From Prochlorococcus marinus str. MIT 9302 (lineage in GTDB: Bacteria > Cyanobacteriota > Cyanobacteriia > PCC-6307 > Cyanobiaceae), in assembly GCF_000759975.1 (NCBI RefSeq), contig NZ_JNAM01000010.1, positions 124,001-188,000 of the forward strand: a DNA stretch of 64,000 nt. The letters run 5' to 3'. Positions 47,566-59,686 of the stretch are shown here, one piece after another (position 1 is the stretch's first letter; every line of letters starts with the position of its first letter). The notes beneath the pieces were generated by a model. It made no database searches, had not been told where the DNA came from, and worked only from the letters and a program-made list of their open reading frames with translations. The position numbers and the translations under genes are program-made.

Positions 47566-48606
47566 ATGTTTGGGTTAATAGGCCACTCAACTAGTTTTGA
47601 AGATGCAAAAAGAAAAGCTTCTTTACTAGGATTTGATCATATTGCAGATGGCGACCTGGATGTTTGGTGTACAGCTCCTCCTCAATTGGTTGAGAATGTA
47701 GAAGTTAAGAGTGCTACTGGAATATCTATTGAAGGTTCTTACATAGATTCTTGCTTTGTTCCTGAAATGCTTTCTAGGTTTAAAACGGCTAGAAGAAAAG
47801 TATTAAATGCTATGGAACTAGCTCAGAAAAAAGGGATTAACATTACGGCTTTAGGGGGATTTACTTCTATTATTTTTGAGAATTTTAATCTTCTTCAGCA
47901 TAAACAAATCAGAAATACTTCATTAGAGTGGGAAAGGTTTACTACTGGTAATACTCATACAGCATGGGTTATTTGTAAGCAATTAGAAATAAATGCTCCT
48001 CGCATCGGGATAGACCTGAAAAAAGCAACTGTTGCTGTAATTGGTGCTACAGGGGATATTGGTAGCGCTGTTTGTAGATGGCTTATCAATAAAACTGGGA
48101 TTTCAGAACTTCTTATGGTGGCTAGACAACAACAACCGTTAACTCTATTACAAAAAGAATTAGATGGTGGCACTATAAAAAGTTTAGATGAAGCATTGCC
48201 TCAAGCGGATATTGTTGTATGGGTTGCAAGTATGCCTAAAACTATTGAAATTGAAGTTGATAACTTAAAAAAACCATGTTTAATGATTGACGGTGGATAC
48301 CCTAAAAATCTTGATGAGAAATTTCAGGGTGAAAATATTCATGTTTTAAAAGGCGGTATAGTAGAGTTTTTCAATGATATTGGCTGGAACATGATGGAAC
48401 TTGCGGAAATGCAAAACCCTCAGAGAGAGATGTTTGCTTGCTTTGCAGAAGCTATGATTTTAGAATTTGAAAAGTGTCATACCAACTTTAGTTGGGGAAG
48501 AAATAATATTTCTCTTGAAAAAATGGAGTTTATTGGAGCAGCTTCTTTGAAACATGGTTTTTCTGCGATTGGACTTGATAAACAGCCTAAAGTATTAACT
48601 GTCTAA
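47566..48606 (+). CDS. aar: acyl-ACP reductase (long-chain, aldehyde-forming)
   Basis: The 346-residue NADPH-dependent enzyme reduces acyl-ACP to the fatty aldehyde used by ado. It has the N-terminal [18 protein letters not shown], the catalytic Cys segment [10 protein letters not shown], and a Rossmann motif [14 protein letters not shown] near the middle. Length matches homologues. It lies three bases upstream of accA, so the aldehyde step and malonyl-CoA supply are likely co-expressed. Confidence 0.95.
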   Translation: MFGLIGHSTSFEDAKRKASLLGFDHIADGDLDVWCTAPPQLVENVEVKSATGISIEGSYIDSCFVPEMLSRFKTARRKVLNAMELAQKKGINITALGGFTSIIFENFNLLQHKQIRNTSLEWERFTTGNTHTAWVICKQLEINAPRIGIDLKKATVAVIGATGDIGSAVCRWLINKTGISELLMVARQQQPLTLLQKELDGGTIKSLDEALPQADIVVWVASMPKTIEIEVDNLKKPCLMIDGGYPKNLDEKFQGENIHVLKGGIVEFFNDIGWNMMELAEMQNPQREMFACFAEAMILEFEKCHTNFSWGRNNISLEKMEFIGAASLKHGFSAIGLDKQPKVLTV

Positions 48607-48609
48607 ATT

Positions 48610-49617
48610 ATGGCTAAACGTTACCTCCTAGATTTTGAAAAGCCTCTTGTTGAGCTTGAGAAACAGATAGAGCAAATTAAAGAATTAGCTCGAGATTCAG
48701 AAGTAGATGTTAGTCAACAGCTCCTGCAGCTTGAAACCTTAGCTGCAAGGAGAAGAGAAGAAATATTTAAATCACTCACGCCTGCACAAAAGATTCAGGT
48801 GGCTAGACATCCTCAAAGACCTAGCACTTTGGACTTTGTTCAAATGTTTTGTGATGACTGGATTGAATTACATGGAGATAGAAATGGAGGGGATGATATG
48901 GCCCTTATTGGAGGGATAGGCTCTATAAATAATCGACCGGTGTTGATGTTGGGGCATCAAAAAGGAAGAGATACAAAAGAAAATGTTATTAGAAACTTTG
49001 GAATGGCAAAGCCAGGAGGTTATAGAAAAGCGCTTAGATTAATGCAGCATGCTAATAGATTTTCTTTGCCAATTCTTACATTTATTGATACTCCTGGAGC
49101 CTATGCAGGTTTAACCGCTGAAGAACAGGGGCAAGGGGAAGCGATAGCAAGAAACTTGAGGGAGATGTTTGGTTTGACAGTCCCTATAGTGGCTACTGTT
49201 ATTGGAGAAGGTGGTTCTGGTGGCGCACTTGGAATAGGTGTTGCTGATAGGTTACTAATGTTTGAACACAGTGTTTATACAGTTGCGAGTCCAGAAGCAT
49301 GTGCATCAATTTTGTGGAGAGATGCAGCAAAAGCTCCTGAAGCTGCATCAGCACTTAAAATTACGGGTAAAGATTTACTTAAATTGGGAATAATAGATGA
49401 AGTATTGCCAGAGCCTTCGGGTGGAAACAATTGGGCTCCTTTAGATGCTGGTAATACACTAAAGGAGGCTATTGAAAAACACCTTAATGCTTTACTTCAA
49501 ATGACTAAAGATGAACTCATTGAGGAAAGATATAAAAAGTTTAGGGTTTTAGGTAAATTTATTGAAGCAAATAATATTGAAGAAATTTATAGTGAAATTC
49601 CCCAAAAAACTGAATAA
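48610..49617 (+). CDS. accA: acetyl-CoA carboxylase carboxyltransferase subunit alpha
   Basis: The 335-residue subunit carries [17 protein letters not shown] at the start, the acyl-CoA-binding [11 protein letters not shown] and HGDRNGGDD, and [22 protein letters not shown] and [21 protein letters not shown]. With AccD it transfers the carboxyl group to acetyl-CoA, the first step of fatty acid synthesis. Its partner accD is not in the window. The end is tightly followed by the SDR gene. Confidence 0.97.
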   Translation: MAKRYLLDFEKPLVELEKQIEQIKELARDSEVDVSQQLLQLETLAARRREEIFKSLTPAQKIQVARHPQRPSTLDFVQMFCDDWIELHGDRNGGDDMALIGGIGSINNRPVLMLGHQKGRDTKENVIRNFGMAKPGGYRKALRLMQHANRFSLPILTFIDTPGAYAGLTAEEQGQGEAIARNLREMFGLTVPIVATVIGEGGSGGALGIGVADRLLMFEHSVYTVASPEACASILWRDAAKAPEAASALKITGKDLLKLGIIDEVLPEPSGGNNWAPLDAGNTLKEAIEKHLNALLQMTKDELIEERYKKFRVLGKFIEANNIEEIYSEIPQKTE

Positions 49618-49618
49618 A

Positions 49619-50326
49619 TTGAAACTAGCTTTTATAACAGGTGCTACGAAAGGTATTGGTAGATCTACCGCAATTACTTTTGCTAATGCTGGCTGGGATT
49701 TAATTTTACTTTCTAGAAACATGGATTTATTGGAGAAACTAAAGAGTGAATTATTGACTACTAAATCAAAAATTAACCTAGTTAAATGTGATTTATCTAA
49801 TCCTCTTGGAATAGAGAATTGTGTTAGAGAAGCAATTGATAAATATGGGTGCCCTTCAGTCTTGATAAATAATGCCGGTTGCGCATTTAATGGTTCTTTA
49901 GTTGAAATGGATTTTGAGCAATGGGAACAAACTATTCAAACAAACCTCACAAGTGTTTTTCAAATTTGTAGCTCAATAATCCCTCAAATGAGAAAAAATG
50001 GTGGTTTAGTTATTAATGTCAGTAGTCATGCGTCTTATAATGCTTTCCCTCAATGGGGAGCATATTGTATTTCAAAATCTGCACTCACTATGTTTACTAA
50101 ATGCTTGAGGGAAGAGGAGAGATCTAATTCAATTCGAGCATGCACAATAACTTTAGGTTCAGTAAATACTCCTCTTTGGGACTCCAAATCAATTAAGTCT
50201 GATTTTGATAGAACTTCTATGCTCTGCTCAAATAAGGTATCAGATACTATACTTTATATGGCACAACAACCCGAATCGCAATTGATTGAGGACTTAACTT
50301 TGATGCCTTCTGGAGGGGCTTTTTAA
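49619..50326 (+). CDS. short-chain dehydrogenase/reductase
   Basis: The 235-residue SDR starts at TTG (49619) directly after the accA stop; the longer frame from 49562 overlaps accA and is unlikely. It has the nucleotide motif TGATKGIGRS, NNAGCAF, and the catalytic Ser plus YxxxK (SSHASYNAFPQWGAYCISKSA). It ends ALTLMPSGGAF-like (LTLMPSGGAF), similar to small soluble SDRs. The substrate is unknown. Its position after accA suggests a link to lipid metabolism, but this is only context. Confidence 0.85.
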   Translation: MKLAFITGATKGIGRSTAITFANAGWDLILLSRNMDLLEKLKSELLTTKSKINLVKCDLSNPLGIENCVREAIDKYGCPSVLINNAGCAFNGSLVEMDFEQWEQTIQTNLTSVFQICSSIIPQMRKNGGLVINVSSHASYNAFPQWGAYCISKSALTMFTKCLREEERSNSIRACTITLGSVNTPLWDSKSIKSDFDRTSMLCSNKVSDTILYMAQQPESQLIEDLTLMPSGGAF

Positions 50327-50478
50327 AAATTCTGTTTCTCTTTTTGTTCTTTAAAAGGTGATTTTTTCAGGACTATTTGAACCCGATTTAACAATAGAAT
50401 GTGATATAGTGTATAAGCAATTAAGCCTTTAGAAGATACAGTAAATTAAGTTGCATACAATTTTCTGTTTAAAATTTT

Positions 50479-51219
50479 ATGACCTCTACATTACCCAACG
50501 ATAATATTAAAAACTTTGATGACCAGATTACTAATAAACTAATCTCTGAAATCATCAGAGACAGAATTAAAAATGCCGGGATAAGATTCAGTGCAAATGA
50601 TAACATTGCAGATTTTATAAATCATGGCGAATTAGAAATTCTAGAAAAAGAAGTTGCTTCAAGAGTTAAAGACTTACTTAAGTCCTTAGTAATTGATGTT
50701 GAAAATGACCATAATACTCAAGAGACTGCAGAAAGAGTCTCCAAGATGTATTTAAATGAAGTTTTTAAGGGGAGATATCATGAACAACCTAAAGTTACTA
50801 GTTTCCCAAATGATAAGAATCTTGATGAGATTTATACTGTTGGCCCTATTTCTGTAAGATCTGCATGTTCACATCATTTAGTCCCAATTTTAGGCGAATG
50901 TTGGATAGGTATTAAACCTGGAAATAAGGTTATAGGACTCTCAAAATTTGCCAGAGTTGCCGATTGGGTTTTTTCAAGACCTCATATTCAAGAAGAAGCT
51001 GTAATGATACTTGCAGATGAAATTGAAAAATTGTGTGAACCTAAAGGTTTAGGCATTATTGTGAAGGCTCAACATTATTGTATGAAATGGAGGGGAGTTA
51101 AAGAGCCAAATACAAGTATGATTAATTCTATAGTAAGAGGGGATTTTAGACATGATTTAAGTTTAAAACAAGAATTTTTTGAGCTTGTAAAACAGCAATC
51201 TGCAACCAATAATTATTAA
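50479..51219 (+). CDS. folE: GTP cyclohydrolase I
   Basis: The 246-residue enzyme makes dihydroneopterin triphosphate from GTP for folates and pterins. It has a long N-terminal extension (about 1-60), then TAERVSKMYLNE, the zinc site SACSHHLVPILGECW (Cys and His), KVIGLSKFARV and HYCMKWRGV with the second Cys. Prochlorococcus FolE is longer than the E. coli protein. A phhB-like gene is in the same window. It ends in a 4-base overlap with the convergent trpF. Confidence 0.95.
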   Translation: MTSTLPNDNIKNFDDQITNKLISEIIRDRIKNAGIRFSANDNIADFINHGELEILEKEVASRVKDLLKSLVIDVENDHNTQETAERVSKMYLNEVFKGRYHEQPKVTSFPNDKNLDEIYTVGPISVRSACSHHLVPILGECWIGIKPGNKVIGLSKFARVADWVFSRPHIQEEAVMILADEIEKLCEPKGLGIIVKAQHYCMKWRGVKEPNTSMINSIVRGDFRHDLSLKQEFFELVKQQSATNNY

Positions 51220-51872
51220 TTCTTTTTTAAAAACTTAATTAGATCTCTTGTTTTTTCTAGATCTTTTAATCCTGGAGATATTTCAATACTGCTTGAAATG
51301 TCTAGGCCATATGGTTTGATGTCTGTTAAAATTTCATCAATCCATTCAATTGATATTCCACCTGCTAACCACCAAGGTTTGCTGAATTTCAGATTCTTTA
51401 GATAAATAGGATTTATTTTTTTCCCTGAACCCCCATAAGTTTCTTTATTCCAAGAATCAAGTAGAATCGCATCTACAAAATCTTCAAAAGGTTTTATTTT
51501 ATCAAAGTCATTTTTCGTTTTTATTCTGAAAGCCTTCCATAGGCCAATATTTGGAATTTCTCCCCTTATTCTTTTGCAGTAATCAATATCTTCATCTCCA
51601 TGTAATTGAATGATAGTTTCACTTGGATTGCCTAAGAAATTTTTAATAATTAAATCTATAGGACAATTTTTTACAACAGATACTCTCTCGATTTTTGGAT
51701 ACAAACTTTCTAAGGTTTTGAAAATTTGTTTCTTAAGTTCAGCTGGTATATACCTTGGTGATTCTTCAACAGAAATAATGCCTATTGCATGGGCTCCTAA
51801 TTTAGCGACTTGAAGAGCTTGTTCTTCGGACGTTAGTCCACAAATTTTTACTAAAGTTTTAGTCTTGGGCAT
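51216..51872 (-). CDS. trpF: phosphoribosylanthranilate isomerase
   Basis: The 218-residue TIM-barrel enzyme performs step three of tryptophan synthesis. Seen are VKICGLTSEEQA with the catalytic Cys, QLHGDED, ILLDSWNKETYGGSGKKI (in parts) with the Asp, and LAGGISIEWI, GLDISSSIE. It is a stand-alone gene here, with its 3' end overlapping folE by four bases on the other strand. Confidence 0.95.
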   Translation of the reverse strand: MPKTKTLVKICGLTSEEQALQVAKLGAHAIGIISVEESPRYIPAELKKQIFKTLESLYPKIERVSVVKNCPIDLIIKNFLGNPSETIIQLHGDEDIDYCKRIRGEIPNIGLWKAFRIKTKNDFDKIKPFEDFVDAILLDSWNKETYGGSGKKINPIYLKNLKFSKPWWLAGGISIEWIDEILTDIKPYGLDISSSIEISPGLKDLEKTRDLIKFLKKN

Positions 51873-51927
51873 ATGATTATCCTGTATGTAAAATTAATAT
51901 TATTGATAAATATAGCGGAGATTATTT

Positions 51928-53151
51928 TTGAGAAGTTGGCAAATTTTTAAAATATGGGGAATTCCCTTCAAAATTCATCTTTATTGGTTTGCGTTTCTTT
52001 TTTTATTCTCATGGAGTATTAGTAATCAGGTTAATTTAACCTTAGGTGATATCTATAATACTAAAGAGTCTTGGATTATAGGATTTTTAACTTCTTTTTT
52101 CTTATTATCTTCAATTATTTCTCATGAGGTTTTACATACTTTTGTTTCCCTTACTCAGGGTGTAAAAATAAAAAAAGTTACTTTTTATTTTCTAGGAGCA
52201 ATTTTACAAATAGAAAAGTATTGTCAAACTGCTTTAGGTAATATAAAAATTGCAGTTGTTAGACCTCTATTATGTTTTTCTACAGCATCTATTCTACTTT
52301 TAATTAGTAATTCCGGTTCCTCTAAAGAACTAATGGCCATCAATATAATTTCTAGAGTAGGTATATTAAATTTATTTTTAGGCTTCTTAAATTTGATTCC
52401 AATTAGTTCTTTAGATGGAGGAAATTTATTAAAAAGTATTATTTGGCATTTTTCAGGGAGTAAAAACAAAGGAAGAAATTTACTCAATAAAGTAAATTTA
52501 TCTTTATCTTTTTTAGTTCTAATATTTGGGATAATTTGTTTATTTAGATTTAACTTTTACTATGGTTTTATTCTTTCTTTTTTAGGTTTGTTTGGAGTGA
52601 ATTCTTCAAAATCAGAAAGTCAATTTTTTAAAATTGAAAACATACTTAAATTTAGTAAAGTTTCTGAGCTTAAATTAAAGCCTTTGAGAAAAATTGAATT
52701 CGATTCTAATTTCTCAGAATTTAATAAATTAATAAAAAACAAAAAGGATACAGCAGATAAATATTTTTTTGTTGCGAATAATGGTAGATGGACTGGTGTT
52801 GTTGATGAAAATATTTTGAAAACTGTCTCCATAAAAAAATGGGAACGGAGCTTTGTTGGAGATTTCAAGAAACCAATTAATAGTTTTGTGACTGTATATA
52901 GTAATAACAAATTATGGGAAACTATAGAAAGACTTGAAAAAACTAGTGAAGGTTTTATATTGGTACTCAACGCTTCAGATATCCCTTTGGGGATAATTGA
53001 TAGGTCTAAAATTGGAAACTTTGTGTTGAATAAATTAGGTTTTAATTTACCTTCACAGATTGTCAATAAATTTAATTATAAAAATCAGTATCCTTTGGGA
53101 ATTGAATTGCCTAGAATAATTAAATCAATGAAGCAGAAAGGAGATCTTTAA
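51928..53151 (+). CDS. site-2-type (M50) membrane metalloprotease with C-terminal CBS-like domains
   Basis: The 407-residue protein starts at TTG with WQIFKIWGIPFKIH, the M50 SREBPS-type opening. The zinc motif HEVLH lies near residue 66 (ISHEVLHTF), and the second ligand Asp is in ISSLDGGNLL near residue 168. About six membrane segments fill the first 220 residues. The C-terminal half (about 225-400) resembles paired CBS domains (LKLKPLRKIEFDSNFSEF, LGIIDRSKIG), which bind adenine nucleotides in other proteins. It would cleave transmembrane substrates in the plane of the membrane. It ends convergent with the lipoate ligase-like gene, nine bases apart. Confidence 0.85.
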   Translation: MRSWQIFKIWGIPFKIHLYWFAFLFLFSWSISNQVNLTLGDIYNTKESWIIGFLTSFFLLSSIISHEVLHTFVSLTQGVKIKKVTFYFLGAILQIEKYCQTALGNIKIAVVRPLLCFSTASILLLISNSGSSKELMAINIISRVGILNLFLGFLNLIPISSLDGGNLLKSIIWHFSGSKNKGRNLLNKVNLSLSFLVLIFGIICLFRFNFYYGFILSFLGLFGVNSSKSESQFFKIENILKFSKVSELKLKPLRKIEFDSNFSEFNKLIKNKKDTADKYFFVANNGRWTGVVDENILKTVSIKKWERSFVGDFKKPINSFVTVYSNNKLWETIERLEKTSEGFILVLNASDIPLGIIDRSKIGNFVLNKLGFNLPSQIVNKFNYKNQYPLGIELPRIIKSMKQKGDL

Positions 53152-53160
53152 GAATTCTTA

Positions 53161-53904
53161 TCATGAAAAATTTTCAATGTTTTTATTATCTATGACAACA
53201 TTTTTGAACCTTATATTTGATTTATTCTTTAGGAATGAATTTCTTAAATGTTCAACTATTTCATCATTTGTGAGGTCTAGATTTACTTTGGGTGGAGCTT
53301 CTTCTTTAAATAATTTGAACCACAAATCTTTTGAAGGATTTGTTTGTATTTCTCCATGTAGAAGAAATCCATCTTTTTTGCGATATTGTGCACTTCCTAT
53401 TCTCTTGAACCCATCTTGATCAATCAAATCAGAAATTAATGAAGTCCCAAAACAATTAGTTTTTATGGGTGATTTTTGTAAATTACCATTCTGCAAGTTT
53501 AGACCTAATTCTTTGAAACTTTTAATTAACCAATCGTTAACCATCCTATAACTTAGGGTTTTGTAATGACTTTTTTTAAAAGTTAATGCATATGTTATGC
53601 CACCTGAATGTAAAACAGCTCCCCCGCCAGAGGGACGTCTTATAACATTAATTTCCCCATTAAATAATAATTGTTCCCAATGCGGAGGCATTTCTTTTTG
53701 GTGATAGCCAATTGAAAGCCAATCTCCAGACCAATAGTAGAACCTCAATGTGAGAATTATTTCAGAATTTGAAATTGTCTGATCTAAAGAATTTAAATCT
53801 AAAGCCATTTGATCAAATCCAGGTAAACTATTTGTCGAAAAAATTAAAGCTTGATTTTTAATTCCCAAAATTAACTTTGTAGGTTTATTTATGATAATTT
53901 CCAA
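53161..53904 (-). CDS. lipoate/biotin-protein ligase-family (LplA-like) protein
   Basis: The 247-residue protein has the BPL/LplA fold: RFYYWSGDWLSIGYHQ, IRRPSGGGAVLHSGGITYAL with the ligand-binding Gly-rich loop and Arg/Lys, and RIGSAQYRKKDGFLLHGEI with the conserved Lys. It is shorter than E. coli LplA and lacks its C-terminal domain, so it could be an octanoyl- or lipoyl-transferase or LipM-like enzyme. The exact role is undecided. The divergent gap toward psaM is about 100 bases. Confidence 0.8.
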   Translation of the reverse strand: MEIIINKPTKLILGIKNQALIFSTNSLPGFDQMALDLNSLDQTISNSEIILTLRFYYWSGDWLSIGYHQKEMPPHWEQLLFNGEINVIRRPSGGGAVLHSGGITYALTFKKSHYKTLSYRMVNDWLIKSFKELGLNLQNGNLQKSPIKTNCFGTSLISDLIDQDGFKRIGSAQYRKKDGFLLHGEIQTNPSKDLWFKLFKEEAPPKVNLDLTNDEIVEHLRNSFLKNKSNIRFKNVVIDNKNIENFS

Positions 53905-54006
53905 TAAATTTTTTCTTTCAATTTATTAATTTCGTAACATCATTTTGTAATAGTGTGTCAAATCACCTCTTTTAGGTGGAGAATATAGGAAATATTATTT
54001 TTAAAC

Positions 54007-54111
54007 ATGGAGCCAACTCAAACAATAAATTTAATTGCATTAAGCCTCATAGTAGTTATGCATGCAGGAGTTTTAGCACTAAGGCTAGGAATTAGTTTAG
54101 GTAGAAACTAA
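54007..54111 (+). CDS. psaM: photosystem I reaction centre subunit XII
   Basis: A 34-codon frame from ATG at 54007 encodes [20 protein letters not shown] followed by [14 protein letters not shown], matching PsaM, a one-helix subunit at the trimer interface of photosystem I. The hydrophobic helix covers about residues 8-26. A 5-base-stem hairpin (53964-53978) lies in its leader about 30 bases before the start. Confidence 0.9.
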   Translation: MEPTQTINLIALSLIVVMHAGVLALRLGISLGRN

Positions 54112-54195
54112 AATTTATTAGAAAATATATATTTTTAAGGTAATAATATAACAAGACTGAATTGACTTATTCAGTACAATTACCAAGCACTGAAT

Positions 54196-54543
54196 TTGTC
54201 AAAATCTTTTTATAAAAATAGAATTTTTTACAAAAAATATCTAGGCTCAGCATTTAAAATTAAGCACCAGAAGCAGGAGCATTTTGTATCTTTGTTTTTT
54301 TTAAGTTTAAAAATGTGCTTTTCCCTTTTGGCGATAATAAGCTTGATTAAACTTGGCTATAGTTCCAAAGTTAGGTTAATCAGATTAAGGGAAATTCAAG
54401 ACTCATTTTTATACGAAAAAAATCGATTCAATGTTTTGACAAGTAGGTTTGATGATTTATTTTCTTCTGAAGGTGAGCAAAGATTTATGAAGGATCAGGA
54501 TCAAATGATTTCTAGAGGCATTATCAGAGTAATATGGCGTTGA
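54196..54543 (+). CDS. small bitopic coiled-coil membrane protein, unknown; candidate FtsB/DivIC-like
   Basis: The 115-residue protein starts at TTG (54196). A basic N-terminus (about 1-30) precedes one membrane segment (FSLLAIISLIKLG, about 42-54), then a helix with heptad character (SKVRLIRLREIQDSFLYEKN, in parts) and a conserved-looking end, EQRFMKDQDQMISRGIIRVIW. The order TM, coiled coil, then a short terminal motif is that of FtsB/DivIC, whose end usually reads YIEKxAREKxGMVKPGE; the resemblance is loose. No family was recognised with confidence. It lies between psaM and por on the same strand. Confidence 0.5.
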   Translation: MSKSFYKNRIFYKKYLGSAFKIKHQKQEHFVSLFFLSLKMCFSLLAIISLIKLGYSSKVRLIRLREIQDSFLYEKNRFNVLTSRFDDLFSSEGEQRFMKDQDQMISRGIIRVIWR

Positions 54544-54597
54544 TAAGGATGACCTAGAATCATCTTACTTATCATTTTTCTATTAACTTTTTTGCTA

Positions 54598-55602
54598 GTG
54601 AGTAAGAACATTAAGGGTTTAGTCCTAATAACAGGAACAACTTCAGGAGTTGGATTAAATACTCTAAAACCTCTATTGAGATTTGGATGGGAAGTTATAG
54701 CCGTCAATCGATCAAATAAAAGAGCGATTGCAATAGCTGAGGAATTTTTGACAAAAGACGAAATTAAAAATGTTCACTTTATAGAAATAGATCTTTCTAA
54801 CTTGGATGATATAAGAAAAGGTTGCGATGAAATATTGGGAAGATTTAAAAATCCAATAAATTCCCTTATTTGTAATGCGGCAGTTTATAAGCCGAGATTA
54901 AAGAGACCTGAAAGATCTCCTCAAGGTTTTGAAAATTCTATGGCAGTTAATCATTTTGGACACTTTCTTATGATAAACCTGCTTATGGACAATATTTTAT
55001 CTTCAGAAAGAGAAATTTTCTTAAATGGTAAATCTACTTTATTTAAGCCAAGAATAACAGTATTAGGAACTGTTACAGCTAATTATTCAGAACTGGGAGG
55101 GAGAATACCAATCCCTGCTCCAGCGGATCTAGGAGATTTATCTGGATTTAAAAATGGTTTTTTATCTCCAATAAGTATGGCGAATGGAAAGAAATTCAAA
55201 CCTGGTAAGGCTTATAAGGATAGTAAACTTTGCAATATGGTGACTGTTCAGGAATTATCAAAAAGATATCCTGCAGAGAAAATCATCATTAATTCTTTAT
55301 ATCCTGGATGTGTTGCTGACACTAAACTTTTTAGAGACACACCTTGGATATTTAGATTTCTTTTCCCTATATTTCAAAAATTCATAACAAGAGGATATGT
55401 GTCTCAAAGATTGGCAGGAGAGAGGGTCGCTCAAATTGCAACCTATAAAGAATTTGCTAAACCATCAGTACATTGGAGCTGGGGAAATCGTCAAAAAACT
55501 GGCAGAAAAGCTTTTTCTCAAAAGTTGTCAAAAAGAATAATTGATAAGCAGACCTCTAAACAAACTTATGATCTAACAAGAAAATTGGTTGGATTAGATT
55601 AA
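54598..55602 (+). CDS. por: light-dependent protochlorophyllide oxidoreductase
   Basis: The 334-residue SDR-fold enzyme reduces protochlorophyllide using light and NADPH. Motifs are TGTTSGVGLNTL (cofactor), NAAVYKPRLKRPERSPQG (POR-specific), and GKAYKDSKLC with catalytic Tyr and Lys. The start is GTG at 54598; a TTG two codons earlier is an alternative. It is convergent with chlL, six bases apart, placing both chlorophyll reduction systems back to back. Confidence 0.93.
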   Translation: MSKNIKGLVLITGTTSGVGLNTLKPLLRFGWEVIAVNRSNKRAIAIAEEFLTKDEIKNVHFIEIDLSNLDDIRKGCDEILGRFKNPINSLICNAAVYKPRLKRPERSPQGFENSMAVNHFGHFLMINLLMDNILSSEREIFLNGKSTLFKPRITVLGTVTANYSELGGRIPIPAPADLGDLSGFKNGFLSPISMANGKKFKPGKAYKDSKLCNMVTVQELSKRYPAEKIIINSLYPGCVADTKLFRDTPWIFRFLFPIFQKFITRGYVSQRLAGERVAQIATYKEFAKPSVHWSWGNRQKTGRKAFSQKLSKRIIDKQTSKQTYDLTRKLVGLD

Positions 55603-55608
55603 TTAAAA

Positions 55609-56496
<888 letters not shown>

Positions 56497-56688
56497 TTAA
56501 AGCTGGAATTTACACGTTAATACTTATATTCTTGCAGGTATATGCCTCCTAGAATGCATTTCTCAACAAATAGTTATTTATTAAGATTAAAGATACAAGA
56601 TATATGTTTATAACTAAATATTCTAGACTTTTTTATTTGTTTCCTGAGTGAAAATACTCATGCCTAAATAACATTTTATTTGTAAGAA

Positions 56689-58269
56689 TCAACCAAAAAA
56701 AGCTTTTGCGTCGTAGAGGGTCTCATCATTAATTTCAGGAAGACCTTTTGATAGAGCATATTTTTCTGTATTTGATTTAACTTTACCTCTCACAAAAAAT
56801 GGTACTTTTGTAAGTTCTGCTTTTCCAGATTCTGTCCAAAGAATACTTTTTTCTTCTTGAATACTTATATTACTTTGATCGTGCTTAGTTTCTTTATTAT
56901 CAGGAGCATTAGTCGCAGTATGTCCTAGATGACTTTGATGACCGTCAACAAACTCAAAATCATGTTTGAACATATCAATAAGATGCTCTTCTAATCCCAT
57001 CATTAGAGGATGAACCCAATCGTCAAAAATCACATTTGCTCCTTCCCATCCCATTTGAGGACTATATCTAGCTGGGACATCCTGGACATGCATTGGGGTA
57101 CTTATCACTGCACATGGAATACCAAGTCTTTTTGCGCTATGCCTTTCCATTTGAGTACCTAAAACCAATTCAGGGGATGCTTTTTTCATGGCATCTTCAA
57201 CTTCTAGGTAGCTATTAGTTATTAGTGCTTCTATATTTAAATCCTTAGCTGCAGCTCTTACTTGTCTTGCCATTTCTCTACTGTAGGTTCCTAGGCCTAC
57301 AACTTCAAAGCCTAATTCATCTTTGGCAATTTTGGCAGCTGCGATTGCATGAGTACCGTCACCAAATATAAAAACCCTTTTCCCCGTCAAATAATTTGAA
57401 TCAACTGACTTTGAATACCATGGGAGCTTTGACTTGTGCTCTAGTTCTTCTTTATTCGTTAAAGGGAGGTCAAGCTTTTCATGTACTTCATGAATAAAAT
57501 TAATTGTATTTTTTATACCAATTGGAATAGTAGTGGTATATTCCATTCCGCAATTACGCTTAAGCCATTCACAAGAAATCTCAGCAATCTCATGATATAG
57601 GCAAACATTAATATCAGCATCAGTTAATCTCTCAATATCTTCTGGGCTTGAACCGAGTGGTGCAACAACATTAGTATCAATACCTTGCTCTGAAAGTATA
57701 CGTTGAATCTCGATTACATCATCTCTGCATCTAAATCCTAATAATGTAGGGCCTAATATATTAACTTTAGGTCTTCGACCTAAAGACTTCCATCTTTGAG
57801 GGTTGATTTTATCAATTTCATTTACCTTATCTTTTAATAGAGTTCTAATTATTTGATAAAAGGTTTCTGAAGCTCCCCAGTTTTCTTTTTTGCTGTAGGC
57901 AGGAAGTTCAAGGTTAACAATTGGAATATCAAAACCCATACCCTTAGCAAGAGCACCTGGCTGATCTTGTATTAGTTCAGCAGTACAACTTTCTCCTACT
58001 AAAAGGGTTTTTGGTTTAAATCTTTCAACTGCCTCAGTAATATTCCTTTTAACTAATTCGGCGGTATCTCCTCCTAAATCTCTAGCTTGAAACGTTGTAT
58101 AAGTTACAGGAGGTCTCTGACCTCTTCTCTCAATCATTGTAAAAAGGAGATCTGCATAAGTATCTCCTTGAGGAGCATGAAGTACGTAATGAATGTCTTT
58201 CATTGATGAAGCCACTCTCATTGCACCTACATGAGGAGGGCCTTCATATGTCCAAAGAGTTAATTCCAT
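56689..58269 (-). CDS. chlB: light-independent protochlorophyllide reductase subunit B
   Basis: The 526-residue catalytic subunit pairs with ChlN. It has [33 protein letters not shown] with the cluster cysteine, VVAPLGSS and a long C-terminal part with the helical tail ([18 protein letters not shown]) typical of the protein. It is separated from chlN by three bases, so both are surely co-transcribed. The C-terminus (about 440-475) has a variable, charged linker. Confidence 0.97.
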   Translation of the reverse strand: MELTLWTYEGPPHVGAMRVASSMKDIHYVLHAPQGDTYADLLFTMIERRGQRPPVTYTTFQARDLGGDTAELVKRNITEAVERFKPKTLLVGESCTAELIQDQPGALAKGMGFDIPIVNLELPAYSKKENWGASETFYQIIRTLLKDKVNEIDKINPQRWKSLGRRPKVNILGPTLLGFRCRDDVIEIQRILSEQGIDTNVVAPLGSSPEDIERLTDADINVCLYHEIAEISCEWLKRNCGMEYTTTIPIGIKNTINFIHEVHEKLDLPLTNKEELEHKSKLPWYSKSVDSNYLTGKRVFIFGDGTHAIAAAKIAKDELGFEVVGLGTYSREMARQVRAAAKDLNIEALITNSYLEVEDAMKKASPELVLGTQMERHSAKRLGIPCAVISTPMHVQDVPARYSPQMGWEGANVIFDDWVHPLMMGLEEHLIDMFKHDFEFVDGHQSHLGHTATNAPDNKETKHDQSNISIQEEKSILWTESGKAELTKVPFFVRGKVKSNTEKYALSKGLPEINDETLYDAKAFFG

Positions 58270-58272
58270 AAT

Positions 58273-59538
<1,266 letters not shown>

Positions 59539-59686
59539 TTAGAGCTTATCCTTTAAGCTTGCATAAACTTTTTAATTTAAGAAAGTAATTAATAAGTTCT
59601 CTTACAAAATGCACACATTTAAAAAACTTATATGAATGTTTAAATACTTAAATGAGAATTATTAAATAGATTTTTTACAAGTGTTG

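Noticed and set aside
49562-49618. Longer start for the SDR gene inside accA
   Set aside because: It would overlap accA by over 50 bases; the SDR fold begins just after the TTG at 49619.
50358-50432. 24-codon GTG frame in the gap before folE
   Set aside because: No start context, no recognisable product and too short to support.
52620-53066. 148-codon open frame on the minus strand within the M50 protease gene
   Set aside because: It is fully inside a gene with clear zinc motifs on the other strand and shows no domain; it is a by-product of AT-rich antisense reading.
54156-54175. 7-base-stem hairpin after psaM as a terminator
   Set aside because: No T-run follows the stem, so it is not a convincing terminator, though it may stabilise RNA ends.
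56639-56660. Small hairpin downstream of chlB (minus strand) as a terminator
   Set aside because: Only a five-base stem with no T-run.
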